DNA from: Shimia sp. CNT1-13L.2
GTDB taxonomy: Bacteria > Pseudomonadota > Alphaproteobacteria > Rhodobacterales > Rhodobacteraceae
NCBI RefSeq assembly: GCF_024331145.1
Contig: NZ_JANDJO010000007.1
Location: 62,001 to 126,000, forward strand
Direction of reading: 5' to 3'
DNA length: 64,000 nt
Shown here: piece after piece, positions 62,311-64,000 of the stretch
Numbering within the stretch: the stretch's first letter is position 1
How the letters are laid out: every line of letters starts with the position of its first letter
The notes under the pieces: model-generated
Databases searched by the model: none
Seen by the model: only the letters and a program-made list of their open reading frames with translations
What the model was told of the DNA's origin: nothing
Translations under genes and position numbers: made by a program

Positions 62311-63342
62311 CTAACCCGCCATCTTGAAGTTTTCATCCGACCGCAAAAGCGCGCCAATGCGGCGCCCTGTATCGATCATCCGGTTCGAGAAACCCCATTC
62401 ATTGTCATACCAGCTCACGACGCGAACCATGCCATCCAGCGTGACCGAGGTTTGCGCCGCTGCAAAACACGAAGAATGCGGATCGTGGTTGAAATCAACC
62501 GAGACCAATGGGTCGTCTTCGTATGCCAGAATGCCTTGCAACGCACCCTGCGAGGCCTTGGCAACGGCCTCATTGACCTGATCGCGGGTAACTTTGGTTT
62601 CCGGCAGAAAGGACAGGTCCACCATGGACACATTTGGCGTAGGGACGCGCACTGCAGACCCTTCGAGCTTGCCCGCGAGTTGGGGCAGGACCAGCGAGAT
62701 CGCCCGCGCTGCCCCTGTCGAGGTCGGCACCATCGAGATTGACGCAGCGCGCGCTCGGTACAGATCCTTGTGGCTCGTGTCGTGGCTCGGCTGATCGCCG
62801 GTAAAGGCATGGATCGTGGTCATATACCCGGTCTTGATACCGAAAGCCCGGTCCAGAACCATAGCCAACGGGGCAAGGCAATTTGTCGTGCAGGATGCGT
62901 TTGAGACAATGACGTCATCAGATGTCAGGTCTGCATGATTGACGCCGTAAACCACCGTGCGATCAGCATCTTGGCCGGGCGCCGAAATTAGAACCCGCTT
63001 GGACCCGTTCTGCAAGTGGCGCGCGGCCTGATCGCGGTCTGTAAACAACCCCGTGCATTCATAGGCCACGTCCACGTCGGTCCAGGGCAAGTCTTCAGGA
63101 TTGCGGACCGACGTCAGGCGGATGCTTTGGTTGCCGACGATCATCTGATCCCCATCAACCAAAACACGGGTCCCCAGCCGCCCATGCACGCTGTCGAATT
63201 TAAGGAGGTGCGCAATGGTTTCGGCAGGAGCCAAGTCGTTGATCGCGACAACCTTGATATCCCCGGCATCCTGTTCGATCAGAGCGCGCAGCACGCCGCG
63301 GCCTATTCGACCGAACCCATTGATGGCAATTCGTACTGTCAT
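62311..63342 (-). CDS. gap: glyceraldehyde-3-phosphate dehydrogenase
   Basis: A 343-residue GAPDH: NGFGRIGRGVLRA at the N terminus, Asp36 in AINDLAP indicating NAD preference, SNASCTTNCLAPL with the catalytic Cys151, HAFTGDQPSHD with catalytic His, and WYDNEWGFSNRM at the C terminus. Being the first gene of the ED operon, it processes the triose phosphate released by Eda. A LacI-type operator lies about 46 nt upstream. Confidence 0.95.
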   Translation of the reverse strand: MTVRIAINGFGRIGRGVLRALIEQDAGDIKVVAINDLAPAETIAHLLKFDSVHGRLGTRVLVDGDQMIVGNQSIRLTSVRNPEDLPWTDVDVAYECTGLFTDRDQAARHLQNGSKRVLISAPGQDADRTVVYGVNHADLTSDDVIVSNASCTTNCLAPLAMVLDRAFGIKTGYMTTIHAFTGDQPSHDTSHKDLYRARAASISMVPTSTGAARAISLVLPQLAGKLEGSAVRVPTPNVSMVDLSFLPETKVTRDQVNEAVAKASQGALQGILAYEDDPLVSVDFNHDPHSSCFAAAQTSVTLDGMVRVVSWYDNEWGFSNRMIDTGRRIGALLRSDENFKMAG

Positions 63343-63387
63343 GTCATTGGTCTCCTTTCGGTGTCTCTACACAAAGTGGACGAAAAA

Positions 63388-63401
63388 TGATAGCGCTAAC
63401 A
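63388..63401. promoter_or_regulatory. LacI-type operator TGATAGCGCTAACA upstream of gap
   Basis: A near-palindrome (one mismatched pair) with a central GCGC core, 46 nt before the gap start and 41 nt after the end of the Gfo/Idh/MocA gene. Its half-site differs from the hps operators (TGTAAGCGCTTACA), so a different LacI-family regulator, not encoded in the window, would bind. Confidence 0.6.
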
Positions 63402-63441
63402 TTTCTGGGCTGGCGAGCGCTGAAATCGGGAGTTTCATGTG

Positions 63442-64000
63442 TCACCCAGGTGTTGTTTGCAGGGTGACCCTGTGGCCAGTACGGGCGGACTGTGCCGCGG
63501 CATCCAGAACGCGCATCACCTTCAAGGCCTGAAGGCCGGTCACATCCGGTCGGGTAGCCTTGTCTATCGCGTCGGCGATCCCTGCATAGAAGGCTTCGTA
63601 CTGCCCCAAGGAAAGCGGGATATCGCGCCGCGAACCATTCGCCTCAAGAAGATATGAGTATCCCCCCGGTGTCTCTCCCCACCCGGGACTGCCCGGGCGG
63701 CTTCCGTTCTTCAAGGCCTCTTCTTGCCCATCAAATCCGAACTGGAAGAAACTCGCATCCTGACCATAAAGTGCAATACGAGGCGCGTGATCCGGCATGA
63801 GAGAACTGGCATGGGCCACGATCCGAGACGTGCCGAACTCGAGAACTATGTGGAAGAAATCCTCCACAATCGCCCCCGGTCGTTGTCGCGCGACGTTCGC
63901 GGTCAAAGCATCGGGCATGCCGAACATATGGAAAATCTGGTCGAGGAGATGCGGCCCAAGATCATAAAGGATGCCCGCACCCGGCGTGTCCCACTCGCGC
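63442..64000 (-). CDS. Gfo/Idh/MocA-family oxidoreductase, C-terminal part
   Basis: The frame enters from the right edge and ends at 63442, giving about 185 residues of the C-terminal half. In-frame sequence reads REWDTPGAGILYDLGPHLLD at the edge (with the family's GxGxxxDLGxHxxD metal/active-site motif) and continues through FGMPDALTANVARQR. The Rossmann N-terminal domain lies outside the window. Family members oxidise sugars, inositols or their derivatives with NAD(P). It is on the same strand as the ED operon; the operator-like site in the gap suggests that gap has its own promoter. Confidence 0.85.
   Translation of the reverse strand, partial: REWDTPGAGILYDLGPHLLDQIFHMFGMPDALTANVARQRPGAIVEDFFHIVLEFGTSRIVAHASSLMPDHAPRIALYGQDASFFQFGFDGQEEALKNGSRPGSPGWGETPGGYSYLLEANGSRRDIPLSLGQYEAFYAGIADAIDKATRPDVTGLQALKVMRVLDAAAQSARTGHRVTLQTTPG

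Noticed and set aside
1-64000. CRISPR arrays, tRNA or rRNA genes, prophage
   Set aside because: No regularly spaced repeats, cloverleaf-like sequences, rRNA segments or phage structural genes were noticed in reading; a covariance-model scan would be the firm test.

Overview
The window is a gene-dense, GC-rich alphaproteobacterial chromosome segment, most likely a marine Rhodobacterales (Roseobacter-group) bacterium. This rests on the style and content of the genes: FolE2 next to a SAM-II-controlled metZ, the ftsY-EamA-yciB run, RTX proteins, many TRAP/ABC importers, and catabolic operons for organosulfonates and methylated amines. No rRNA, tRNA, CRISPR array or intact mobile element was seen. 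The only mobile DNA is a decayed IS6-type transposase at about 39.67-40.16 kb.

Layout: (1) 1-13.3 kb is mostly housekeeping: 5' end of trkH, a DUF1127-like protein, folE2, a BesD-like 2-oxoglutarate oxygenase, metZ with a SAM-II riboswitch plus terminator, an alpha/beta hydrolase, a GST, the ftsY-EamA-yciB run, an FkbM methyltransferase, a YhhN lysoplasmalogenase, an HTH/2TM protein and its membrane partner, and a NuoE-NuoF fusion of the formate-dehydrogenase beta type. (2) 13.5-23.4 kb holds an AlkB-like hydroxylase and a methylated-amine type island: two overlapping covalent-FAD/GcvT dehydrogenases, a divergent LysR regulator, an MttB-superfamily methyltransferase and a class III aminotransferase. 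(3) 23.5-34.1 kb has an acyltransferase and a universal stress protein, followed by a complete 2,3-dihydroxypropane-1-sulfonate (DHPS) to sulfolactate to pyruvate plus sulfite operon: TRAP importer, hpsN, two DHPS 2-dehydrogenase candidates, suyA and suyB. A divergent LacI regulator faces it across two matching palindromic operators. (4) 34.2-39.7 kb is a five-gene catabolic operon (Rieske oxygenase, class II aldolase, enoyl-CoA hydratase, CaiB CoA-transferase, alpha/beta hydrolase) with a divergent LysR. (5) 40.2-54.8 kb is a peptide-type ABC importer translationally coupled to two CocE/NonD hydrolases, an alpha/beta hydrolase and an M81 metallopeptidase, headed by an XRE-cupin regulator. A third CocE/NonD hydrolase diverges from it across a shared promoter region. 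(6) 55.4-58.2 kb encodes a large RTX lipase-like secreted protein. (7) 58.4-64 kb is a gap-zwf-edd-eda Entner-Doudoroff operon with a LacI-type operator, preceded by a truncated Gfo/Idh/MocA oxidoreductase.

Regions 2-5 read as successive regulator-plus-importer/enzyme modules for scavenging marine organic solutes. The DHPS route is known biochemistry. The substrates of the MttB/dehydrogenase island, the Rieske/CoA operon and the CocE/M81/ABC operon cannot be read from sequence, and these are the best places to look for undescribed pathways. All family calls come from reading translated proteins and motifs by eye; no database search was run.
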